From the NCBI GenBank assembly GCA_029859455.1, contig JAOUDE010000005.1, positions 1 through 23,210 on the forward strand: 23,210 nucleotides of DNA. Direction: 5' to 3'. The translations under genes were made by a program, and so were the position numbers. Under the pieces are notes generated by a model, which worked only from the letters and a program-made list of their open reading frames with translations, was not told where the DNA came from and did not search any database. The DNA comes from Ignavibacteria bacterium (GTDB taxonomy: Bacteria > Bacteroidota > Ignavibacteria > UBA10030 > UBA6906). Below are positions 13,752 to 20,675 of this stretch, one piece after another. Each line of letters opens with the position of its first letter. Within the stretch, counting starts at the first letter, position 1.

Positions 13752-16031
13752 ATGCCTGCAGTTAACGCCTGGCTTTTCGATCTCTACCCGTCACCCCACG
13801 GCCTCACCATCTGGCTGATCGACGGAAACAGCTGCCGGTACCGCTGCACGACGGCGTACGCGCCCTCGTTCTACATGCGGATAGCGGAGCATCTGCAACC
13901 GAGGGTGGCCGCGCTGACGGCGCGGTTTCCGTTCCGGATCAGCTTCGAATGGGAGTCACAGCGTGATATCTATGAGAACAGGGAATGCACGGTCCTCCGT
14001 GTCTTTGTCCATGACACGCTTCGCTTCCGGGAGGTGGTCTGGCTGCTGGAGCGTCATTTTCCTCACTTTGTGTTCTTCAATTCTGATATACCGGTCCAGC
14101 AGCTCTTCCTGTATTCGACCGGGCTGTTTCCGCTCGCCCGGGGGGAATACGAGATCGACGAAAACGGTCAGCTGAGCGGGTGGAAGCTGGATGATCTGAG
14201 TGATGCGGTCGAGTATGCACTCCCGCCGCTGAACACGCTGAGACTCGCGAACAAACCTGATTTCGTTTCGCCGAAACACCGGAAGAACTACCAGCTCGAA
14301 GTGGAGTATGACGGCAGGACGTACGGACTGGAGGGAGAGGAAACCGGTGATATCCTCCACTCGCTCAACCGTCATCTCCGTGAGGCGGACCCGGATATTC
14401 TGCTGACCGCCTACGGCGACGCGATCCTGCTTCCGATGCTGACGCGGATGGCGGAGGAGGCCGGGATCCCCCTGCTGCTGAACCGTGATCGCGGGAGCGG
14501 CTACTTTACGAGCAATGAAACAAGCTATTTCTCCTATGGCAAGATAGTCCACAAGGACGGTGCATTCGAACTTGCGGGCCGCTGGCATCTGGATACGGAG
14601 AATTCATTCATGTTCGGGGAAGCAAGTCTGGACGGTGTCGTTGAGATCGCGCGGATGACGCAGCTTCCGGTCCAGCGCCAGTCACGCACATCGATCGGTA
14701 CGGCGCTGTCATCCATGCAGCTCTCCTGGGCTGTCAAAAACCGCTACCTGATACCGGCGAAGAAGCGGGAGCCGGAGGACTTCAAGTCGGCCGCTACACT
14801 GCTGCTGGCTGACAGGGGCGGTCTGATCTATCAGCCGAAGATCGGCTACCACGAGCAGGTGGCGGAGCTCGACTTCGTCTCGATGTATCCGACGATCATG
14901 GTGGAGCACAATGTCTCGCCCGAAACGGTGAACTGCCGCTGCTGCTCGAACGACGCCGTCCCGGAACTCGGTTACACCATCTGTGAAAACAGGATCGGCA
15001 TCGTCCCGTCGACTCTTCGGCCGGTTGTCGCAAAGAGAGCCTTCTATAAGAAAGAGAAGAAGCGGCTCAAGAAACTCGGCGATCCCCGGTGGCACCTGTT
15101 CGATCACCGCCAGAACTCGCTCAAATGGATGCTGGTCACCTGCTTCGGCTATCTCGGTTACAAGAATGCCCGCTTCGGCCGGATCGAGGCGCATGAGTCG
15201 GTGAACGCGTACTCCCGCGACGCGATCCTGAGAGCGAAGGAGATCGCCGAGGACAGGGGGTACGAGTTCATTCATGCGATTGTAGACTGCCTCTGGCTGA
15301 AGAAGCCGGGGGCGACCGAGGCGGAGTACGAGGCACTCGCGATGGCGATCTCGGACGAAACCGGGATCGATCTCTCGCTGGAAGGGATCTACCGGTGGAT
15401 CCTGTTTCCCGCCAGCAAGATGGATCCGCATATACCGACAGCCAACCGGTACGTCGGTTATTACGGCAACGGTGAGATCAAGATCAGGGGGATCGAGGTG
15501 CGGCGGCGCGACACGCCGCTTTTCATCAAACGAATGCAGGGCGAGATGCTGAAAGTCTTCGAACATGCGCGGGGTGTTGCAGATGTACGTACGCTGTTCC
15601 CCGCCGCGCTGGAAAAGGCGAAGGAGTTTCTCTCGCTTCTTCGTTCCGGGAGGGCGGACCCGCTGGAACTGGTAATCCGGAGGCATATCTCGAAAGAGGC
15701 CGATGAATACACCAACCGGAGCACAAACGCCGAAGCGGTCAAGGCACTCGATGAGGCAGGTATCAGGCTGCAGCCGGGTGAGATGGTGGAATACGTGATT
15801 GTCGATGCAACCGGAAAGAAAAAACCGCAGAAGGCGGTTCCACTGGCTCTCTACTCGTTTGATGACGGATACGATATCGATAAATATACGGAGATGGCGA
15901 TGAAAGCGGCTGAGACACTCCTGGGGCCGGTACCATGGGAGGAGCGGAAAACGGCACGGCGGATCCGGCGAGCACGGAACAACAGCGCCTCGTCGCAGAC
16001 GGTTCTTCCTCTGTATCCCGATGAGGCGTAA
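13752..16031 (+). CDS. Divergent family B DNA polymerase (PolB2-like)
   Basis: A 759-residue protein. The N-terminal and exonuclease-like regions span about 1-340. The proofreading motifs are not recognisable: Exo I reads QLEVEYDG (181-188) instead of DxE, Exo II reads DPDILLTAYGDAILLPML (213-230) without the usual Asn, and no YxxxD is found. Polymerase motif A is intact (LDFVSMYPTI, D374). Motif B keeps RQ..LK (453-458) but has VTCFGY for NSxYG. Motif C is HAIVDCLW (508-515) in place of YGDTDS, keeping only the second aspartate (D512). A Cys cluster C395, C397, C398, C411 sits after motif A. The C-terminus holds QTVLPLY (749-755), like a beta-clamp-binding peptide. The pattern recalls the archaeal PolB2 clade with disrupted motifs. 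Activity is uncertain, and any synthesis would lack proofreading. Confidence 0.88.
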   Translation: MPAVNAWLFDLYPSPHGLTIWLIDGNSCRYRCTTAYAPSFYMRIAEHLQPRVAALTARFPFRISFEWESQRDIYENRECTVLRVFVHDTLRFREVVWLLERHFPHFVFFNSDIPVQQLFLYSTGLFPLARGEYEIDENGQLSGWKLDDLSDAVEYALPPLNTLRLANKPDFVSPKHRKNYQLEVEYDGRTYGLEGEETGDILHSLNRHLREADPDILLTAYGDAILLPMLTRMAEEAGIPLLLNRDRGSGYFTSNETSYFSYGKIVHKDGAFELAGRWHLDTENSFMFGEASLDGVVEIARMTQLPVQRQSRTSIGTALSSMQLSWAVKNRYLIPAKKREPEDFKSAATLLLADRGGLIYQPKIGYHEQVAELDFVSMYPTIMVEHNVSPETVNCRCCSNDAVPELGYTICENRIGIVPSTLRPVVAKRAFYKKEKKRLKKLGDPRWHLFDHRQNSLKWMLVTCFGYLGYKNARFGRIEAHESVNAYSRDAILRAKEIAEDRGYEFIHAIVDCLWLKKPGATEAEYEALAMAISDETGIDLSLEGIYRWILFPASKMDPHIPTANRYVGYYGNGEIKIRGIEVRRRDTPLFIKRMQGEMLKVFEHARGVADVRTLFPAALEKAKEFLSLLRSGRADPLELVIRRHISKEADEYTNRSTNAEAVKALDEAGIRLQPGEMVEYVIVDATGKKKPQKAVPLALYSFDDGYDIDKYTEMAMKAAETLLGPVPWEERKTARRIRRARNNSASSQTVLPLYPDEA

Positions 16032-16037
16032 GCAGAC

Positions 16038-16066
16038 TTGATTTCTCGGTCACAGATGTTTATATT
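16038..16066 (+). promoter_or_regulatory. Promoter of the ArsR operon, probably giving a leaderless mRNA
   Basis: TTGATT (16038-16043) and TATATT (16061-16066) are separated by 17 bases. The expected start of transcription, 7-8 bases on, falls on the A of the ArsR ATG at 16074, and no ribosome-binding site precedes it. Confidence 0.6.
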
Positions 16067-16081
16067 TAACCATATGGTTAA
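16066..16081. promoter_or_regulatory. Perfect 16-base palindrome, ArsR autoregulatory operator
   Basis: TTAACCATATGGTTAA is a perfect palindrome covering the end of the -10 box, the predicted transcription start and the ArsR start codon. Palindromes of the AACCATATGGTT type overlapping the start are typical of self-repressing ArsR genes paired with AHSA1 genes. Confidence 0.8.
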
Positions 16082-16442
16082 CTATCGACAGCAGGAACTT
16101 GACTCGATCTTCGCTGCGCTTGCCGATCCGACACGCCGGGGAATCCTCGAACGGGTAGCCAGGCATGAGTTGACGGTGACAGAGCTTGCCGCCGACTTTC
16201 CGATATCGCTCCCTGCCATTTCAAGGCATCTCCGGATTCTCGCCGGGGCGGGACTGCTCGAACAATCGAAGGAAGGACGGTTCCGTCGCTGTTCACTGAA
16301 CAGCAGGCCTCTGCGGGCGGCGGCCGCGTGGCTGGAACGGTATGAGGAGTTCTGGAGCGGGAAATTCGACAGGCTCGATGACCTGCTCTCTGCTTCACAG
16401 CCCCCAAAAAGGAAACGACACAAACCCGGGAGGAACAAATGA
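16074..16442 (+). CDS. ArsR-family winged-helix repressor
   Basis: A 122-residue protein from the ATG at 16074 (MVNYRQQELDSIFAALADPTRRGILERVA). The winged helix is clear: ELTVTELAADFPISLPAISRHLRILAGAGLL, with recognition helix SLPAISRHLRIL, then the wing EQSKEGRFRRCSL. The C-terminus (WLERYEEFWSGKFDRLDDLL) is that of the SdpR-like subgroup. No metal-binding CxC is present, so it is not a metal sensor. The gene overlaps the AHSA1 gene by 4 bases (ATGA), so the two are co-expressed. A palindrome over its start indicates autoregulation. The start at 16074 fits the family length and operator; two upstream in-frame starts are less likely. Confidence 0.92.
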   Translation: MVNYRQQELDSIFAALADPTRRGILERVARHELTVTELAADFPISLPAISRHLRILAGAGLLEQSKEGRFRRCSLNSRPLRAAAAWLERYEEFWSGKFDRLDDLLSASQPPKRKRHKPGRNK

Positions 16443-16900
16443 CAACGAAAACCTCAACACCATCAACCGATACAACGCTTGTCATGAAGCGGACCTTCGC
16501 CGCTCCAAGGGCGAAGGTCTTCGAAGCATGGACTGCACCCGCGATGCTGGGAAGATGGTTCGCCGCTTCTGATGCGTACCAGCCTGTTGTGGCGGAGGTC
16601 GATCTCCGGGTCGGCGGGAAATACAGGATGGGGATGAAACATCAGGAAAAAGGGACCGTTCATACTGCAACCGGTGTTTACCGTGAGATCGTTCAGGATG
16701 AGCGCCTCGTGTTTACATGGGAATGGGAGGGCGACGGCTCCGAGGGTGAGTCACTGATCACAGTGAGTCTTACAGAAACGGCCGGGAAGACGGAGATGAT
16801 CTTCAAGCATGAGTTCTTTCCGACAAAGGAAAGCCGCGACGAGCATGAAAAAGGCTGGACCGGCTGCTTTTCGAAACTTGGCGAGACGGTCGGCCGGTGA
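16439..16900 (+). CDS. AHSA1/SRPBCC-domain protein
   Basis: A 153-residue protein with the START-like fold of the AHSA1 group: LVMKRTFAAPRAKVFEAWTAP at the N-terminus, LGRWFA, DLRVGGKYRMGM, GVYREIVQDERLVFTWEW, SLTETAGKTEMIFKHEFF and the final helix HEKGWTGCFSKLGETV. Such proteins bind hydrophobic ligands in a deep pocket. In ArsR-AHSA1 pairs the ligand and effect are mostly unknown. GGGAGGAACAA precedes the ATG, which overlaps the ArsR stop. It is cytoplasmic, with no signal peptide. Confidence 0.92.
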   Translation: MTTKTSTPSTDTTLVMKRTFAAPRAKVFEAWTAPAMLGRWFAASDAYQPVVAEVDLRVGGKYRMGMKHQEKGTVHTATGVYREIVQDERLVFTWEWEGDGSEGESLITVSLTETAGKTEMIFKHEFFPTKESRDEHEKGWTGCFSKLGETVGR

Positions 16901-16963
16901 CATCTTCCGGCCCGATCCAGCACCGCGGAGAGCATAGCAAGCAATGGAGCAAAAGGAGCAATC

Positions 16964-17266
16964 ATGAAACGGGTTCTTGTGAAATACAAGGTGAAGCCGG
17001 ACAAGAGCGGCGAAAACGAACAGTTCATCAAGGGTGTGTTCGAAGAGCTGAGGCAGAATTCACCGGCCGGGCTGCGGTACGCGTCATTCAAACAGGACGA
17101 CAATGTGACATTCGTTCATATCGCCTCGATCGAAACAGAAGGAGGAAACAACCCTCTGGCAGAGACTGCCGCCTTCAAGCGGTTTCAGGAAAAGCTGAAG
17201 GACCGGTGTGACGAGCCTCCGGTGGCCAACAACGTAACGCTGGTTGGATCGTACAGGCTCTTCTGA
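16964..17266 (+). CDS. Small ABM-like (dimeric alpha-beta barrel) protein
   Basis: A 100-residue protein with a strong AAAGGAG 5 bases before the ATG. The pattern KRVLVKYKVKPDKSGENEQFI, then DNVTFVHIASIE and a helix AAFKRFQEKLKDRC, fits the ferredoxin-like fold of antibiotic-biosynthesis-monooxygenase-type proteins. It is probably a small homodimeric barrel. No catalytic residue can be named. It is the third gene in the ArsR-led series, 63 bases after AHSA1. Confidence 0.65.
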   Translation: MKRVLVKYKVKPDKSGENEQFIKGVFEELRQNSPAGLRYASFKQDDNVTFVHIASIETEGGNNPLAETAAFKRFQEKLKDRCDEPPVANNVTLVGSYRLF

Positions 17267-17315
17267 ACCACTCGGCTCACCCATCAATCATTCAATCCCT
17301 TAACGGAGGTACACA

Positions 17316-17648
17316 ATGAAGAAGTATGTCGTTATTTATCATGCACCACGCGCTGCCATGGAAAACATGCCGAACGATCCCGACAAAATGAAGGAGGGGA
17401 TGGCTCAGTGGATGGCCTGGGCGAAGAAATGCGGAGCCGGAATGGTCGATCTCGGCACTCCTCTCGGCGGCGGGACCAGAGTGGCCGCTTCAGGCACCGG
17501 CCCCAGCAAACGGGAGGTTGTCGGATACTCGATCCTTCAGGCGGAGAATCTCGAGGCGGCAAAGAAGATGCTGGATGGACACCCGCACCTCCATATGCCC
17601 GGAGGTTGCGAAATTGAAATCCATGAGTCGCTCCCTCTTCCGGCATAG
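17316..17648 (+). CDS. YCII/DGPF-domain-like protein
   Basis: A 110-residue protein with a near-ideal ribosome-binding site (ACGGAGGT) 6 bases before the ATG. It reads MKKYVVIYHAPRAAMENMP, AQWMAWAKKCGAGMVDLGTPLGG, VVGYSILQAENLEAAKKMLDGHPHL and CEIEIHESLPL. This is the YCII-related dimeric alpha-beta fold that commonly accompanies AHSA1 genes. Its enzymatic role is unknown. It belongs to the same ArsR-headed group. A hairpin follows at 17662-17702. Confidence 0.8.
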   Translation: MKKYVVIYHAPRAAMENMPNDPDKMKEGMAQWMAWAKKCGAGMVDLGTPLGGGTRVAASGTGPSKREVVGYSILQAENLEAAKKMLDGHPHLHMPGGCEIEIHESLPLPA

Positions 17649-17661
17649 AGGACCGCATCTT

Positions 17662-17702
17662 GCTTCCGGGGGGAGACAGTGGTATGGTTCCCCTCAGGAA
17701 GC
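17662..17702 (+). terminator. Hairpin after the YCII-like gene
   Basis: GCTTCC (17662-17667) pairs with GGAAGC (17697-17702), and the stem continues as GGGGGA with TTCCCCT after a small bulge, around an 11-14-base loop. Only a mixed pyrimidine tract follows, so it is a weak terminator or attenuator candidate before the DUF1579-like gene. Confidence 0.45.
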
Positions 17703-17750
17703 AGCCTCCCTTTCCATTTCTGTCGTTCCGACCAAATCTTGGAGATTGTC

Positions 17751-18350
17751 ATGAAATCGTTTATTGCAGCGTCCCTTCTCTTCCTTTCCGCTCTTCCATT
17801 CGTCGCCGTTGCTCAGGACGGTGCCGGCCATCCTGAAGGGTCCGACATGGAGGCGATGATGAAACTCTGGGAACAGGTCTCAACCCCCGGAGAACAGCAC
17901 GCCCGGCTCAATGATCTTGTCGGCTCATGGACAGCAAAGTCAACAATGTGGATGGACCCGGAGCACCCGATGGAGAGTACCGGAGCCGCCGAAGTACGGT
18001 GGGTCCTGGGTAAGCGCTTTCTGCAGCAGGAATTCAGCGGTGAAATGATGGGGAAGCCGTTGAACGGGATCGGTTATACGGGATACGATATTTATAATAA
18101 GAAATATGTCAGTTTCTGGATCGACAACAGTTCGACGGCGATGTTTACATCCGAAGGATCATTCGATCAGACCGGGAAGGTCCTCTCGATGTACGGAACA
18201 ATGGATGAATGGATGACCGGCGAACGGGATAAGAATGTCAAATACGTCACGCGGATCCAGGGGAAGGATTCATTCGTATTCGAAGTCTACGATCTGTCGA
18301 TCGGCGAGAACGCGAAGGCGGTTCAGATTGAATACGTGAGAAAGAAGTAG
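17751..18350 (+). CDS. Exported DUF1579-like protein
   Basis: A 199-residue protein from the ATG at 17751, with TTGGAG about 7 bases upstream. It has a signal peptide (about 1-21, MKSFIAASLLFLSALPFVAVAQ). The mature part matches DUF1579: HARLNDLVGSWTAKSTMW, GAAEVRWVLGKRFLQQEFSGEMMGKPLNGIGYTGYDIYNKKYVSFWIDN and VLSMYGTMDEWMTG. This is a lipocalin-like periplasmic or secreted family of unknown function. It is co-directional with the ArsR group but separated from it by a hairpin, so co-transcription is uncertain. Confidence 0.85.
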   Translation: MKSFIAASLLFLSALPFVAVAQDGAGHPEGSDMEAMMKLWEQVSTPGEQHARLNDLVGSWTAKSTMWMDPEHPMESTGAAEVRWVLGKRFLQQEFSGEMMGKPLNGIGYTGYDIYNKKYVSFWIDNSSTAMFTSEGSFDQTGKVLSMYGTMDEWMTGERDKNVKYVTRIQGKDSFVFEVYDLSIGENAKAVQIEYVRKK

Positions 18351-18354
18351 GGCG

Positions 18355-19200
18355 TCAGAGGGACCGGAGTGTCCCTGATTCCTGCGGGATGTTGCCCAGC
18401 AGTCCGGAAAGCAGAGGAAGATTGTCTTCGTTGCCGGAACGCTTGTACGAGAAGATCAGGTTGCGAAGCAGCCTTGCCAGGATATCATTCGTGCCGCATT
18501 CCATCCGGAGAACCTCAGAGAGAGACACCGATCCGTTGATCCGGGCAAGCACCACCTCATCGACCCTTCTGCCTCTGTTGTAACAGTCGATAAGCACCCT
18601 CTTGCCCTTCATCGGGGCGATCGCAAGAAAATGGCCGGGGAAGTTGCATCCCTCCACCGGAAGATCAAGCCGGTGTCCCACCAGCATGAAAACACAGGCG
18701 AGACTGATGGGCAGTCCTCTTTTTTCCTCCACGACATAGACAAGGTTGCTGTTCAGCGGGTTCAGGTAGTCCGATGATCCTGCACCGGTCATCCCGTACA
18801 CTCTGAACAGGAAGCGGGAGAGCGTCAGTGCATCGATGGCCGAGACGCTCCCCTTGTACATGGTGGCAAGCTCATCGAGCATCGCCGGCAGAGTTCCGGC
18901 GACCCGGAGACCGTACTGAAGCAGAACGATTGCCTGCATTGCCGCCTCGAGCCGTTTCTTATCATCTTCGATATTCTCGAGGTCGGACCAGGCCTGGCGG
19001 AACTGGCTCCGTCGTCCGCTGTCCAGCAGGTGTCGTATCGGCTCTTCCTGGCTCTCGCTGAGAGTCAGTCCCTGGCGCAGCAGTTCTGTTTCGAGTGAGT
19101 CCCCGAACGAATCGCAAGCCTTCAGGACTGCATCTCGAACGGCGGGAGACTGATCGTCCAGGAGACGTACGAGGTGGGGTAACTGTGAGATGTCAACCAT
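18355..19200 (-). CDS. SirB1-like transglutaminase-fold protein
   Basis: A 281-residue protein. An N-terminal helical, HEAT-like part (about 1-45, LPHLVRLLDDQSPAVRDAVLKAC) precedes the Transglut_core2/SirB1 domain (about 75-210): YLNPLNSNLVYVVEEKRGLPISLACVFMLVGHRLDLPVEGCNFPGHFLA, then VLIDCYNRGR. The family shares the transglutaminase fold but usually lacks the standard catalytic triad. SirB1 itself has no settled biochemical role. It is convergent with the DUF1579-like gene, with only 4 bases between them, and divergent from PAP2. It has a weak ribosome-binding site. Confidence 0.88.
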   Translation of the reverse strand: MVDISQLPHLVRLLDDQSPAVRDAVLKACDSFGDSLETELLRQGLTLSESQEEPIRHLLDSGRRSQFRQAWSDLENIEDDKKRLEAAMQAIVLLQYGLRVAGTLPAMLDELATMYKGSVSAIDALTLSRFLFRVYGMTGAGSSDYLNPLNSNLVYVVEEKRGLPISLACVFMLVGHRLDLPVEGCNFPGHFLAIAPMKGKRVLIDCYNRGRRVDEVVLARINGSVSLSEVLRMECGTNDILARLLRNLIFSYKRSGNEDNLPLLSGLLGNIPQESGTLRSL

Positions 19201-19246
19201 TGTTCTCTAAAGATACCCATTTTCCGGGAGAGCTGTTTGGGTATGC

Positions 19247-19284
19247 GATAACCCGTTATCTTCCATAGAGTTATCAGGCCTGAT
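19247..19284. promoter_or_regulatory. Palindromes in the divergent SirB1/PAP2 spacer
   Basis: GATAACCCGTTATC (19247-19260, 6-base arms, 2-base centre) and ATCAGGCCTGAT (19273-19284, perfect 12-base palindrome) lie side by side in the 181-base gap between divergent genes. GTTATC occurs a second time at 19270-19275. These are possible operators. No convincing -35/-10 pair was identified around them. Confidence 0.4.
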
Positions 19285-19381
19285 GTTGTCCCGGCGGCCG
19301 ACCCCTGCTTATCTCACAGCCTCGCGGATCCACCGAAGTTTCGTATCATGGCTCATCTTGTACCAGTGACTGAGTCGGAAA

Positions 19382-20215
19382 ATGATGAATGCGTTGTGCT
19401 GTGTTATTTCAGGAGTCCTCATGCTGATGCCCGCGACCGTCGTGAGTCAGGAATCCGGGGACCAGCACGAGGAGACCCTCCTTGGGACGCTCGGAGAGGA
19501 TGGGGGGATCATACTCAGTGATGCAGCCGCTTATTTCAGCGCGCCGTTCCGCTTCACAGGGGGTGACTGGCTCACAGCTGCCGGGGCGGCTGGTGGCACC
19601 GTGCTGCTGATGACGGTCGACGATGAGATGAAGGGCCTTCTGGGAAGCGAGAACACCGGGAGTCTCAACGGCGACTTCTGGGATATTCCAACCCGTTATG
19701 GCCTCGTCGGCCCTGCCAACATTCTATCGGTGGTGCTCTACAGTAGTGGACTGGCCCTCGATTCAAGAGACGTGCGTGTGACCGGCCGTCTCCTTTTTGA
19801 GTCGCTCACGCTGTCGGGAATCTCAGTCATGGCGATCCGGTATATCTTCGGCCGAAGCCGTCCATACGATAACAATTCGCCATGGGACTTCAACTGGTTC
19901 GAAACCGCCAACGAGGTCCAGTCATTTCCATCCGGACACACGACCGTCGCATTTGCCATGTCGACGGTTTTTGCGGAAAGGATCGGAGGGGTATGGGCAA
20001 GGGTTGGCTTCTACGGACTTGCTTCCATGACAGCCTATGCCAGGGTGAGGAACAACCAGCACTGGGTCTCCGATGTCGTGGCGGGTGCGGGGCTCGGGCT
20101 GCTGGCAGGCTTCCATGTCGTGCAGCGTGAGCGGATGCGGGAACAGGGAGAGCTGTCCGGGGGTTTGGAAATCTATCCGACTCTGCAGGGGCTTCAGGTC
20201 GTCTACCGGTTCTGA
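19382..20215 (+). CDS. PAP2-family phosphatase
   Basis: A 277-residue protein with a hydrophobic N-terminal leader (about 1-22). The three PAP2 motifs are present: RYIFGRSRP (153-161, with Arg in place of the usual first Lys), FPSGHTT (182-188) and RVRNNQHWVSD (221-231), supplying the catalytic histidines H186 and H227 and the aspartate D231. The last 30 residues (ELSGGLEIYPTLQGLQVVYRF) end in an aromatic residue like an outer-membrane strand. Likely role: dephosphorylation of a lipid or isoprenoid phosphate at the membrane or in the periplasm. Its stop is 3 bases from that of the convergent EamA gene. Two adjacent ATGs are possible starts. Confidence 0.9.
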   Translation: MMNALCCVISGVLMLMPATVVSQESGDQHEETLLGTLGEDGGIILSDAAAYFSAPFRFTGGDWLTAAGAAGGTVLLMTVDDEMKGLLGSENTGSLNGDFWDIPTRYGLVGPANILSVVLYSSGLALDSRDVRVTGRLLFESLTLSGISVMAIRYIFGRSRPYDNNSPWDFNWFETANEVQSFPSGHTTVAFAMSTVFAERIGGVWARVGFYGLASMTAYARVRNNQHWVSDVVAGAGLGLLAGFHVVQRERMREQGELSGGLEIYPTLQGLQVVYRF

Positions 20216-20218
20216 GAC

Positions 20219-20674
20219 CTACCGTGCCGTATCCCTTCCGAGCTGGACCAGGACAATGCCGCCGACAATAGCGATCAGTCCAAGCATGGTGCGGAGATCG
20301 GCCGGCTGGTCGCCCCGGAAGAACCCGATCACCGTTCCTGCCACCGGGGCCAGGGCGAACGCAACGGCAAGCGTGACACCGAGGTTCTCCGAGAGGGAAA
20401 GAGATGTGTAGAAACTCCACATGCCGAGACTTCCCGCAACGATGCCGCCGCCGATGACGATCATCCACCAGGCGGAAGTGGTACCGGCGGGCGCTGCAAA
20501 TCCTTTCCATGCCGGGATGGAGATCAGACCGAGCACCAGAAGGGCGACGGCAGTCCGAAGGGCGATGCCGATGATCGGCGGCATGGAAAGCTCGCGGAGG
20601 CCCAGTTTCTCGAAGTAACCGCCGACCCCCCAGGCAACACCGGCAAGCACAGCATAGACAAGATACGACCGCAT
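20219..20674 (-). CDS. EamA-domain half-size transporter
   Basis: A 151-residue protein with a single EamA (DMT superfamily) repeat of about five transmembrane helices: YLVYAVLAGVAWGVGGYFEKLGL, IGIALRTAVALLVLGLI, WWMIVIGGGIVAGSLGMWSFYTSL, GVTLAVAFALAPVAGTVIGFF and MLGLIAIVGGIVLVQLG. Full-size members have two repeats, so this would work as a dimer. The substrate is unknown. It starts 1 base after the aldo/keto reductase stop, giving a two-gene operon. Confidence 0.9.
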   Translation of the reverse strand: MRSYLVYAVLAGVAWGVGGYFEKLGLRELSMPPIIGIALRTAVALLVLGLISIPAWKGFAAPAGTTSAWWMIVIGGGIVAGSLGMWSFYTSLSLSENLGVTLAVAFALAPVAGTVIGFFRGDQPADLRTMLGLIAIVGGIVLVQLGRDTAR

Positions 20675-20675
20675 A

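Noticed and set aside
14709..15686. Minus-strand open frame of 325 residues opposite the B-family polymerase
   Set aside because: It is a shadow of a high-GC coding region; polymerase motifs are on the plus strand.
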